Source: Acidobacteriota bacterium
GTDB taxonomy: Bacteria > Acidobacteriota > Terriglobia > Bryobacterales > Bryobacteraceae
Direction of reading: 5' to 3'
Length of the DNA: 8,546 bases
Assembly: GCA_947505565.1 (NCBI GenBank)
Contig: CANNLB010000063.1
Location: 1-8,546 of the forward strand
Part shown: in pieces, positions 1 to 7,298 of the stretch
Position numbering within the stretch: the first letter of the stretch is position 1
Layout of the letters: each line of letters begins with the position of its first letter
Made by a program: the position numbers and the translations under genes
Notes under the pieces: model-generated
Told to the model about the DNA's origin: nothing
Database searches by the model: none
Seen by the model: the letters and a program-made list of their open reading frames with translations, nothing else

Positions 1-1007
1 AGGATCTGCGCTCCCAAACCGGCTTCGTGCTGAATCACCGTAGCCCCGTCGACCGTCGAGTGAGTCAGCGGGTCGCGCGAGTGCGGCACAATCGCGCCGT
101 CAACTTGCCGATATCCGGCCGTGGTCTGGTGCAGGTAGACGAGTACGCCCGCCCCCTCGGCCTGAATCATCGCCAGGGACCGATCAACAATGTGTGCGCA
201 ATCGCACGTGGTGGACTGGAACAGGTTGCCGTAGGCGCAATGGGCATGCACCCGCACGAGGGGGTTGGGCTGACTGGCAACGTCGCCCAGGACCAGCGCC
301 GTATGACGACCCGCGCCGAGGGTGGAGGTGTAGGCGTAGGTGGTGAACTGGCCGTGACGCGTTAGGAGAGTGCCGGTCGCCGTGCGGTCCATGAACCGTT
401 CGTTTTGCAGGCGATGGCGGATGAGATCGGCGACCGAGATAATCCGAATATTAAACTTCTGGGCGAACTCGGTAAGTTGCGGAAGCCGGGACATCGTCCC
501 GTCCTCGTTCATGATTTCGCAAATCACCCCACCCGGTTGAAGGCCGGATAGGATCGCTAGATCGACGGCCGCTTCGGTTTGTCCGGCGCGGGCGAGGACG
601 CCTCCAGGGCGGGCGCGAAGAGGGAAGATATGACCGGGGCGAGCAAGGTCGGCGGGTTTGGCATCCGGACGGATAGCGACGCGAATCGTATGGGCGCGGT
701 CTGCGGCGGAAATACCGGTCGTCACTCCCTGCGCCGCTTCGACAGAAACCGTGAATGCAGTACCAAAACGCGATGTGTTGGAGGCCGCCATCAGCGGCAA
801 ATCGAGCGCGTCACACTTGTCCGGGCTGAGAGCCAAGCAGATAAGACCTCGCCCGTGGACGGCCATAAAATTGATGGCCTCCGCCGTGATGTGTTCTGCT
901 GCGACAGTCAGGTCGCCTTCGTTCTCGCGATCTTCGTCGTCGACAACAATTAGCATGCTGCCGGACCGGAAGTCCGCTAAGGCCTCAGGGATGGGTGCAA
1001 AAGACAT
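1..1007 (-). CDS. ribB: RibB (DHBP synthase) with degenerate GTP cyclohydrolase II-like C-terminal domain, partial
   Basis: The gene is partial: 335 codons read leftward from ATG at 1007 and run off the left edge. Residues 1-200 match 3,4-dihydroxy-2-butanone-4-phosphate synthase, which turns ribulose-5-phosphate into the four-carbon riboflavin precursor and formate in the cytosol. Visible motifs are DDEDRENEGDL (23-33), GVTTGISAADRA (94-105), RPGHIFPLRA (123-132) and CEIMNEDGTM (163-172). The usual GHTEA motif reads GQTEA (142-146), so a conserved metal-ligand His is Gln. Residues about 210-335 resemble GTP cyclohydrolase II. The zinc pattern C-x10-C-x-C is intact (Cys257, Cys268, Cys270). 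The RQEGRGIGL motif is replaced by HQTTAGYRQ (293-301), and the D-x-R before GIGAQI reads I-Q-H (325-327). The second domain is therefore probably not a working cyclohydrolase, which resembles the RibBX class. The start is 11 bases after the pgi stop, with no clear Shine-Dalgarno, so translational coupling is likely. The RibB assignment is strong; activity of either domain is inferred. Confidence 0.93.
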   Translation of the reverse strand, partial: MSFAPIPEALADFRSGSMLIVVDDEDRENEGDLTVAAEHITAEAINFMAVHGRGLICLALSPDKCDALDLPLMAASNTSRFGTAFTVSVEAAQGVTTGISAADRAHTIRVAIRPDAKPADLARPGHIFPLRARPGGVLARAGQTEAAVDLAILSGLQPGGVICEIMNEDGTMSRLPQLTEFAQKFNIRIISVADLIRHRLQNERFMDRTATGTLLTRHGQFTTYAYTSTLGAGRHTALVLGDVASQPNPLVRVHAHCAYGNLFQSTTCDCAHIVDRSLAMIQAEGAGVLVYLHQTTAGYRQVDGAIVPHSRDPLTHSTVDGATVIQHEAGLGAQI

Positions 1008-1018
1008 GGGGTAGATGC

Positions 1019-2407
1019 CTAGCCCTTACGCCGCGCTTCGTAGTCGCTGTAGCGCTTCTTGAAATCGGCGAAGCCCTTCCGACCCATCAGGCCAAAGGTA
1101 AACTTCTTGCCAAGTTCAACCCCTTCCTGATCGAAAGCGTTGATGTCTAGCATTTCCCCGACAAACGCAGTTTCGAACTCCAGAAGCTGGAAAAACATGC
1201 CGATATGCTCAGTGTCCACCTTATCAAGAGTGAATACACAATTCGGACGCTGATTCTCGGTTAGCGCAGCTTGCGTCGACTTGCATTCCACGTCCAAAAG
1301 CTTGGCGAGGGATTGGCCGGTGAGGTAATCGAAACCCTCGAAGCCCGTCTTTTCCGCGGGGATCTTGCCCGGGTCGGCTGGCTTCTTCACGGTCCAGAAC
1401 GAGAACAACTTATCCTTGGGGCCTTCCATGTACAGCTGGACTTGCGAATGCTGATCGGTCGTACCTAGGGCGGCAATCGGAGTCTGACCTACGTGCACCG
1501 TTTCCCCCGCGCGGTTCTTGGCCTTGCCGAGCGACTCAGCCCAAAGTTGACGGAACCAGAATGCGGTTCCCCAAAGACGATTGGCGTAGGGGAAGGCAAC
1601 CTGAATCGTTTTACCTTTCTTGGTCAGCGCCAAAAAGTGAAGTAGCGCAGCACGAAGCGGAGTGTTGTCCCTCAGTTCAGGCTTCCAGGCTAGGGCGGTC
1701 ATCTTCGCCGCGCCCTTCAATAGCGCAAGAATATCAATGCCGATAAGCGCCGCCGGAACTAGGCCAACCGCCGAAAGCACACTGAATCGACCCCCCACGT
1801 TCTCCGGCAGGTGAAACGTCTGATAACCTTCGGCGGTCGCCATCACTTTTAAATCGCCACGTGCTTCGCTCGTGACGACGACGATGCGGGATTTAGTAAG
1901 CTTGGCTCCCGCCCCGGCGGTCAGCCACGCTCGAACAATCAAGAATGTTGCCACGGTTTCCGCGGTGGCTCCACTCTTGGCGATGACGACGACCAGCGTC
2001 TTCTTCGGCTTCATCGAGGCGAGCGCAAGCTGCACGAATTCAGGATCAACGTTGTCGAGGATGACAAGACGCGGCTTAGACGTCGAATATTCTCCTTGTA
2101 CAGGGTGCGGGCCGCGGGCGGCACAGTCGAGCGCCCAGGCACCAAGCGCGCTGCCACCGATCCCCACTAAGCACACCGTGTCATAGGAACCCTTAACCTT
2201 GTCCGCGTAAGCAAGGATCTCTTTTGCCACAACGGAGTGCTGCGGAAGATCAGGGAAGCCAATCACTCCCGAAACGGAAAGTCCCTTCACTCCGGAGAGG
2301 GCTTTGGCGGCGAGCGCCGCAGCAGCCTCTAACTCCGCAGGCGTAATTCCGTCGGCCTCGCCGACCATCTGCGCGAGAAGATTCGTTTCGTCGAAAACAA
2401 TGCCCAT
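1019..2407 (-). CDS. pgi: Glucose-6-phosphate isomerase
   Basis: This 462-residue cytosolic enzyme interconverts glucose-6-phosphate and fructose-6-phosphate, at the branch between glycolysis/gluconeogenesis and the pentose-phosphate route. The family signatures appear in order: the sugar-phosphate (SIS) loop VGIGGSALGAWAL (81-93), AKSGATAETVATF (143-155), the first PGI signature PENVGGRFSVLSAVGLVP (201-218, Arg207), AESLGK with the catalytic Glu291, TTDQHSQ with His320, and the C-terminal signature NAFDQEGVELGKK (423-435) with Lys434. All expected catalytic residues are present. The protein is of the shorter bacterial type, below the roughly 550 residues of the E. coli enzyme. ATG at 2407 is the natural start because the next gene upstream ends 18 bases away. 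No Shine-Dalgarno is visible before it, so it is probably translated as part of the leftward operon. ribB follows after 11 bases. Confidence 0.97.
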   Translation of the reverse strand: MGIVFDETNLLAQMVGEADGITPAELEAAAALAAKALSGVKGLSVSGVIGFPDLPQHSVVAKEILAYADKVKGSYDTVCLVGIGGSALGAWALDCAARGPHPVQGEYSTSKPRLVILDNVDPEFVQLALASMKPKKTLVVVIAKSGATAETVATFLIVRAWLTAGAGAKLTKSRIVVVTSEARGDLKVMATAEGYQTFHLPENVGGRFSVLSAVGLVPAALIGIDILALLKGAAKMTALAWKPELRDNTPLRAALLHFLALTKKGKTIQVAFPYANRLWGTAFWFRQLWAESLGKAKNRAGETVHVGQTPIAALGTTDQHSQVQLYMEGPKDKLFSFWTVKKPADPGKIPAEKTGFEGFDYLTGQSLAKLLDVECKSTQAALTENQRPNCVFTLDKVDTEHIGMFFQLLEFETAFVGEMLDINAFDQEGVELGKKFTFGLMGRKGFADFKKRYSDYEARRKG

Positions 2408-2425
2408 AAGGATAGTGTAGGCAGA

Positions 2426-3319
2426 TTACTGGCGAATGCCGAACTGGGCGCGAACCGGCGTCGGAAATGTGCGAGAGATGTGATCCTGCCAAGTCAGACA
2501 TTCTTCGTCGACAAAGGCCCAAGCTAAGCCGATAAACGCAGCCATCACACTGATCAGACCGCCTAGGATTCGTTTGCCGTTGTCCGACGACGAAGGTTCG
2601 TGACCATCAAAGTGAACCAGACGAAGCCCCGCCCATTCCATTCCCGGCGAAGGAACACCGGCAACAATCCAGTATGCCTCGTAGAGAAATCCGAGTAGCC
2701 CGGTCGAAACCCCGATGGCAACCATCGAAGTCAAATCAAGCCCAGCCCACGGAAGTTCTTCACAGCTGAAAAATAAAACGCCGAGGAACATCAGCATGCA
2801 ACCCACCACTAAAGCGAAATCCATCAAACCGGCCAGAAAACGGTGCATCCTGGTCGCTACCGGGTAATCGCAATAAATCACAGCCTCTACCGAGGTGGGA
2901 AGCGTCCGAGGTGCCGGGACGCTGGCCGGGACGAACTCAAGGACTCCCTGATACGGCAGGTAAGATGATTTGGCTGCGGGTTTCCGAGCGCGGCGAGGCG
3001 GTTCGGCCACCTCAGTCGTTCCATCGATCGACATTACCTTGCTCGCCTCTCTTACCACAAACAACGCACTCTGCATCGGACCCAAGTGCCGAGGCAGCGA
3101 AGAAATCGCCGATGGATTCGAGGATTCAAGTCGAGGGCCGGGCGCCGGTTCCGCATACGTCGCTGCCACTGTCTCCAGCTTGTAGGCCGCAGCGCTACGC
3201 ACTGCCGCACCGGAGCGGGAGGCTAACAGCGGAGCCGAGCTGTGCCCGATACGGCGGCCGCAGTTTGAACAGCGATGTTCATCTTCATGAATAGATACGT
3301 TGCAATGAGGGCAGTTCAT
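2426..3319 (-). CDS. Zinc-ribbon and RDD-family membrane protein
   Basis: This 297-residue protein has an N-terminal zinc ribbon, CPHC (3-6) and CSNC (17-20). A low-complexity Ala/Pro/Ser-rich linker (about 25-145) follows, then an RDD domain. The three namesake residues are visible: Arg160 and Asp167 in RFLAGLMDFAL, and Asp279 in TWQDHISRTF. Three hydrophobic segments (about 168-186, 196-221 and 251-270) should cross the inner membrane, with the zinc ribbon and linker in the cytoplasm. RDD proteins have no settled general function; some have been linked to transport or ion exchange, and zinc-ribbon/RDD fusions are usually left uncharacterised. It is the first gene of the leftward run and ends 18 bases before pgi, so they are probably co-transcribed. 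The ATG at 3319 is supported by AAGG six bases upstream and by the CPHC motif at residue 3. The domain calls are firm; the role is unknown. Confidence 0.88.
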   Translation of the reverse strand: MNCPHCNVSIHEDEHRCSNCGRRIGHSSAPLLASRSGAAVRSAAAYKLETVAATYAEPAPGPRLESSNPSAISSLPRHLGPMQSALFVVREASKVMSIDGTTEVAEPPRRARKPAAKSSYLPYQGVLEFVPASVPAPRTLPTSVEAVIYCDYPVATRMHRFLAGLMDFALVVGCMLMFLGVLFFSCEELPWAGLDLTSMVAIGVSTGLLGFLYEAYWIVAGVPSPGMEWAGLRLVHFDGHEPSSSDNGKRILGGLISVMAAFIGLAWAFVDEECLTWQDHISRTFPTPVRAQFGIRQ

Positions 3320-3393
3320 AATTGACCTTGTGAGCGTATTGCCTCTCTGAAAGTGGACGTGCTACGGTTGCAGGTTTGACGAAACCGAATCAA
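3320..3393. promoter_or_regulatory. Divergent intergenic region (RDD-pgi-rib operon / lptD-lactonase)
   Basis: The two transcription units start back to back here, so promoters for both directions must lie in or near this short stretch. I looked for -35/-10 pairs. A TTGACC stands at 3322-3327 on the plus strand, but no convincing -10 hexamer follows at 16-18 bases. No clear operator palindrome is seen. The call rests on gene arrangement, not on recognised promoter boxes. Confidence 0.35.
3326..3329 (-). promoter_or_regulatory. Ribosome binding site of the RDD-protein gene
   Basis: Read leftward, AAGG stands six bases before the ATG at 3319. It supports that start and is one of only two recognisable Shine-Dalgarno sequences in the window. 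Confidence 0.5.
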
Positions 3394-5844
3394 ATGCGGA
3401 CCCACGGGCGACTGGCGGACCGAACCCACACCAAAAGCTTCAGGACGGGCCTTCGCAGGAAGTATAGCACTGTTCCGAACGTTTTCATAGACTTTTGTTC
3501 AGACTTCTGCCTGACCTTCGGCTCTACTCTCGGACTATCGGCGGTCTCGCTAATCTTCCTTAGCCTATTCAGCGAAATTTTGTGTGCCCAGCCCGGGCAA
3601 ATCCGCCGATTGCCGCCCGTAGCTCCAGTTCAGTCAAGGGTTGGTCCGGCTCCTGTGAAGGGGAATCGACAAAATGCGCCCGCCGAAGACGAGGTGCTGG
3701 TCCGAGGCGTAGCCCAGGAAGTGGACGGCCAGGTCTACCACTTGCGGGGAGCGGCTGAGGTGGAGACATCCGAAGTCTTCTTGAAAGCTGACGAAATCGA
3801 CTACAACGAATTGACCGGTGACGTCGATGCCCGGGGAAGCGTCTACTACAAAAACTACACAAGCTCCGAGGAGATGCGGGCAGAAAAGGTGAGGTACAAC
3901 CTGAAGACCGAGTCGGGGGTGTTCTTCGAAGTTAAGGGCAACGCGCAGGGCAAAATCGAATATCGACCAGGTCTTCTCATATCGCAGAACCCCTTTACTT
4001 TTCAGGGACGTTGGGCAGAAAAGATCAAAACTCGCTTTATCCTTTACGATGGCTTCATCACCAACTGCGTCCTGCCCAAGCCTTGGTGGCGATTGACCGG
4101 CCCGAAATTCGATATCATCCCGGGCGACCGGGCCATCGCTTACCGCGCCGTTTTTAAGGTGCGAAGGATGCCGATTTTCTACGCGCCCATGTTTTATAAG
4201 TCCCTGGAAGAACAACCACGTAAGAGTGGTTTCCTCACTCCCAACTTTGGCAATAGCACCCGTCGGGGCTTCATGCTCGGCGGCGGCTACTATTGGGCGA
4301 TCAGTCGGAGCTATGACGCGATGTATCGCGGGCAGTTGTTCACCCAGCGTGGCTTCGCCCACGAAGTCAATCTCCGAGGCAAACCGCGCATCGGAACCGA
4401 CTTTAATTTTTACCTTTATGGGGTGAACGATCGCGGACGGCTAACCGATAGCGGTGCCCGGGTGAAGGAGGGTGGGTTCTTGATTAACGGATCCGGTCGG
4501 TCGTCGCTCGGCAATGGATGGAATGGAGCGACAAACATAAACTATTTATCCTCATTCCTTTTCCGCCAATCCTTCACGCAAAGCTTTAATGAAGCAATCT
4601 TCTCGGCGGTGAACTCTGACGGACATGTTAAGAAGTCCTGGGATACCTACACCTTCGGCATCGAATTCTCCCGCCACCAATTCTTCCAGAGCACCCTGCC
4701 CGATGACCAAGTGGTGATCCGGAAAACTCCAGAAGCGAATTTTCACTCGCGCGAGCGCAGGGTTTTTGGCAAAATTGTCCCCGTCTGGTTTTCCTTTGAC
4801 TCGAGCGCGGGGTTCCTGAAGAGACGCGAGCCGGGATTCATCACCCGCCAGTTTACCGATCGGCTGAACGTCGCCCCTCGCGTCATGGCCGCGTTGCCGT
4901 GGAAAGGCTTCGCCTTTTCCCCTTCCTATACCTTTCACGCAACACACTACGGAGATCGGAAAGATTTGAGGACAGGTGCCGCCTCTACCCGCACCCTCAC
5001 GCGGCAGGCCCATGACTTCGCGGCCGAGCTAACCATGCCAACATTAGAGAAAATCTTCAATGGGCCCAAATGGTTAGGAGCAGAAGTGAAACATGTAATT
5101 GAACCACTTGTGCGGTTCCGCCATGTCTCCGGAGTTCGAGATTTTCGAGAGATCATACGCTTTGACGAAACCGACATTCTGACTTCGACCACCGAAGCCG
5201 ACCTTTCACTCACCAACCGGCTATATGCCAAACGGAATGGAGAGGTGCTGGAAGTCTTGAGCTGGCAGGTCATGCAGAGACGCTATTTCGACCCAACTTT
5301 CGGTGGTGCTGTGGTGGATGGCGCGCGAAACGTCTTTCTTTCGTCCACCTCGTTGACCGGCTACAGCTTTATTGACCGAGCACGCAACTATTCCCCGATC
5401 ATCTCGGTATTCCGGATGATGCCGATTTCCACGGCCTCCCTGGAATGGCGAACCGACTGGGATCCCCTCTTTAAGCGGATAACCAACTCCTCATTCATCG
5501 CCGACGCTCGCGTAAAACAGGTGTTCTTCGGATTTGGCCACAATCAGGTCCGTGGAATCCCGCGCGTGAGTCCGAACGCAAACCAACTACTGCTCCGCGG
5601 AGGGCTCGGCGCGCCCGGACGCCAGGGATGGAGCGCTGGCTATACCGGTGTTTACGATTTCCGCTTGGCGAAGATGCAATTCGCCACAACCGAAGTCACC
5701 TACAACTCCGATTGCTGCGGTTTAAGCTTCCAATACCGGCGGCTCAGTTTCGGTACGCGCAACGAGAACCAATATCTGGTATCGTTTGCCGTAGCCAACA
5801 TTGGCAGTTTCGGAACCTTGCGCCGACAAGAGCGCATGTTTTAA
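3394..5844 (+). CDS. lptD: LPS-assembly protein LptD (outer-membrane LPS translocon)
   Basis: LptD forms the outer-membrane barrel that, with the plug lipoprotein LptE, inserts lipopolysaccharide into the outer leaflet. From ATG 3394 the product has 816 residues. A hydrophobic export segment spans about 46-66. An OstA/LptA-like periplasmic domain spans about 100-200 (GAAEVETSEVFLKADEIDY and following). Conserved LptD stretches come next: ITNCVLPKPWW with Cys225, DRAIAYR (245-251), MPIFYAPMFY and RKSGFLTP (276-283), then a long aromatic-rich barrel ending in Phe. Adjacent Cys774-Cys775 near the C-terminus match the E. coli Cys724-725 pair, and Cys225 matches Cys173. The start is uncertain: TTG at 3376 is six codons upstream and in frame, neither start has a Shine-Dalgarno, and about 45 residues precede the hydrophobic segment, unusually long for a signal peptide. 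The lactonase gene starts 10 bases after the stop. Confidence 0.94.
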   Translation: MRTHGRLADRTHTKSFRTGLRRKYSTVPNVFIDFCSDFCLTFGSTLGLSAVSLIFLSLFSEILCAQPGQIRRLPPVAPVQSRVGPAPVKGNRQNAPAEDEVLVRGVAQEVDGQVYHLRGAAEVETSEVFLKADEIDYNELTGDVDARGSVYYKNYTSSEEMRAEKVRYNLKTESGVFFEVKGNAQGKIEYRPGLLISQNPFTFQGRWAEKIKTRFILYDGFITNCVLPKPWWRLTGPKFDIIPGDRAIAYRAVFKVRRMPIFYAPMFYKSLEEQPRKSGFLTPNFGNSTRRGFMLGGGYYWAISRSYDAMYRGQLFTQRGFAHEVNLRGKPRIGTDFNFYLYGVNDRGRLTDSGARVKEGGFLINGSGRSSLGNGWNGATNINYLSSFLFRQSFTQSFNEAIFSAVNSDGHVKKSWDTYTFGIEFSRHQFFQSTLPDDQVVIRKTPEANFHSRERRVFGKIVPVWFSFDSSAGFLKRREPGFITRQFTDRLNVAPRVMAALPWKGFAFSPSYTFHATHYGDRKDLRTGAASTRTLTRQAHDFAAELTMPTLEKIFNGPKWLGAEVKHVIEPLVRFRHVSGVRDFREIIRFDETDILTSTTEADLSLTNRLYAKRNGEVLEVLSWQVMQRRYFDPTFGGAVVDGARNVFLSSTSLTGYSFIDRARNYSPIISVFRMMPISTASLEWRTDWDPLFKRITNSSFIADARVKQVFFGFGHNQVRGIPRVSPNANQLLLRGGLGAPGRQGWSAGYTGVYDFRLAKMQFATTEVTYNSDCCGLSFQYRRLSFGTRNENQYLVSFAVANIGSFGTLRRQERMF

Positions 5845-5848
5845 GGAG
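5844..5848 (+). promoter_or_regulatory. Shine-Dalgarno of the lactonase gene, overlapping the lptD stop
   Basis: AGGAG (within TAAGGAGAG) begins in the last base of the lptD TAA stop and lies six bases before GTG at 5855. It fixes the GTG as the start over the longer open frame from 5801, which would overlap lptD. Termination and re-initiation are probably coupled. Confidence 0.75.
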
Positions 5849-5854
5849 AGATCT

Positions 5855-6985
5855 GTGAGACGAAGAGATTTTGGATTGACGATGCTGGCGACGCCGCTCT
5901 GGGCAAAGACGCCGAAGACGCTTCGAGTCTACGTGGGCACATACACACGGAAGGCGAGCAAGGGGATCTATCAGTTTGAGATGGACATGACGACCGGGGC
6001 CCTGAAGCCGATGGGAGTCGCCGCGGTTACCGAGAATCCCTCCTTTCTCGCTCTGCATCCGAAGGGCAACCTGATGTATTCGGTCGGCGAGTTGTCCGAG
6101 TTCAATGGTGAGAAAGTTGGCTCGGTCAATGCTTACTCCATCGACAAGGCGACCGGCAAACTCACTCTGCTCAACCAGGTCGGGAGCGCCGGCAGTGGCC
6201 CGTGCCACGTAAAAGTCACCGCCAACGGTCGGTTCGTGCTTTGTGCGAACTACAACAGCGGCAGCGTCGCCGCCTTTGCGCTCGGCGCGGATGGCAAAAT
6301 CGGGAAACGCGCCGCCTTCCATCAACATGTCGAGCCTTTCGGGCCCTTGAAGCCACGCCAAAGCGGACCGCATGCCCACTCCGTGAATCTCGATAAAGCC
6401 AACCGGCACGCAGTGGTGGCCGATCTTGGGAAAGATCGCGTACTCGTCTACAAGCTCGACCCGAAGACCGGGACCATGATGGCGCACAGCGAGTTTGTCG
6501 GAGCCCCGGCCAGCGGTCCGCGCCACTTCGCCTTCCACCCAAACGCTAAATGGGCGTTCGTCATCAATGAAATCAACTGCACCTTGACCGCCCTCAACTG
6601 GGACGCCAAGGCCGGAAAACTGACCGAGATCAACACCGAGCCGACGATGCCGATACCCGTGGCTCCGGGATTGAGCACGGCCGAGACGGTGGTGCATCCA
6701 AACGGCCGGTTCGTCTATGGTTCAAACCGCGGGCATGACTCGATCGCCATCTTTTCGATTGACGTCTCGACCGGCCGAGTCGCGCGGATTGGAAACGAAT
6801 CCACCCAAGGAAAAATCCCGCGCAACTTCAATATTGATCCGACTGGCCAATTTCTGATCACCGCCAACCAAGATTCCGATTCGCTAGTCGTCTTCCGCAT
6901 TGACGGCTCGACCGGAAAGTTGACTCCGGTCGGCAAACCGGTCGAGGCGCCAGTTCCAGTCTGCGTGAAGTTTCTCGCCGTCTAA
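5855..6985 (+). CDS. Lactonase family beta-propeller protein (YbhE/6-phosphogluconolactonase-like) with Tat leader
   Basis: The 376-residue product resembles the seven-bladed lactonase family (PF10282/COG2706), whose E. coli member YbhE (Pgl) hydrolyses 6-phosphogluconolactone. Blade-like repeats are easy to see: YVGTYT (26-31), NPSFLALHPKGNLMYSVGE (61-79), GPCHVKVTANGRFVLCANYN (115-134), GPHAHSVNLD (171-180), GPRHFAFHPNAKWAFVINE (221-239), ETVVHPNGRFVYGSNRGHDS (277-296) and PRNFNIDPTGQFLITANQDS (322-341). The GTG start is chosen from the strong AGGAG, and it places MRRRDFGLTML at the N-terminus, a twin-arginine-type leader with a short hydrophobic core (7-16). If exported, the substrate is more likely a periplasmic sugar lactone than the cytosolic pentose-phosphate intermediate; this family also includes many proteins of unknown substrate. 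It is probably co-transcribed with lptD, and a hairpin terminator starts nine bases after the stop. The family call is strong; the substrate is unproven. Confidence 0.9.
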   Translation: MRRRDFGLTMLATPLWAKTPKTLRVYVGTYTRKASKGIYQFEMDMTTGALKPMGVAAVTENPSFLALHPKGNLMYSVGELSEFNGEKVGSVNAYSIDKATGKLTLLNQVGSAGSGPCHVKVTANGRFVLCANYNSGSVAAFALGADGKIGKRAAFHQHVEPFGPLKPRQSGPHAHSVNLDKANRHAVVADLGKDRVLVYKLDPKTGTMMAHSEFVGAPASGPRHFAFHPNAKWAFVINEINCTLTALNWDAKAGKLTEINTEPTMPIPVAPGLSTAETVVHPNGRFVYGSNRGHDSIAIFSIDVSTGRVARIGNESTQGKIPRNFNIDPTGQFLITANQDSDSLVVFRIDGSTGKLTPVGKPVEAPVPVCVKFLAV

Positions 6986-6993
6986 ACCGTAAA

Positions 6994-7039
6994 TCGCAAA
7001 ACGGGGAGCGGCGTTGACTGGACGCTCCCCGTTTTGCGA
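6994..7039. terminator. Hairpin terminator, probably bidirectional, after the lactonase gene
   Basis: A perfect 17-bp inverted repeat: the left arm 6994-7010 (core cgcaaaacggggagcg) pairs with 7023-7039 around a 12-base loop. In the plus direction the GC-rich top (ggggagcg/cgctcccc) is followed by GTTTT. In the minus direction the AAAA on the left gives the mirrored T run. It sits just past the lactonase stop and between convergent genes, so it probably ends rightward transcription and may also block leftward read-through from the gene at 7327. Confidence 0.85.
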
Positions 7040-7298
7040 AGGACCAGATTGTTCCGTCCCGGTTGTCTATTCGAAGGGGCTGCAAACTCCTGCGGGTTCG
7101 TTCCGCTGCTGGTGCGGCAGCGATTGTTGGGAGTCCAGTCGAAATTGAAATGTTCGGAGCCGATTTGGGGATCGGCTGCGCCGGCAGGGATGACACTTCG
7201 GTGAACGGTCGTCGGTACCGTAATTGCCGGTAAACAGAAAACAGACAGGATCGAGAGACTCGCGCCAAGCCGCTGCCCGCGAACTGTAGGAAAGTTGT
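7040..7298. other. Convergent intergenic region with minor hairpins, no supported gene
   Basis: No reading frame here is convincing. A 111-codon leftward frame (7317-6982) starts inside the palindrome and runs through the terminator to the lactonase stop, which is not gene-like. Small inverted repeats are present: 7158-7164/7171-7177 (7 bp, 6-base loop) and 7104-7109/7117-7122 (6 bp, 7-base loop). An 8-bp segment gactggac at 7016-7023, in the terminator loop, has its reverse complement at 7133-7140. No known RNA family is recognised. Confidence 0.4.

Noticed and set aside
27..1014. Rightward frames over the ribB region
   Set aside because: The leftward frame carries clear RibB motifs through the whole stretch; these are antisense shadows.
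3634..4362. 242-codon leftward frame inside lptD
   Set aside because: It lies antisense to the conserved LptD periplasmic domain, with no motifs of its own.
5744..6697. 317-codon leftward frame across the lptD end and lactonase
   Set aside because: It lies antisense to two recognisable genes and spans their junction; a shadow frame.
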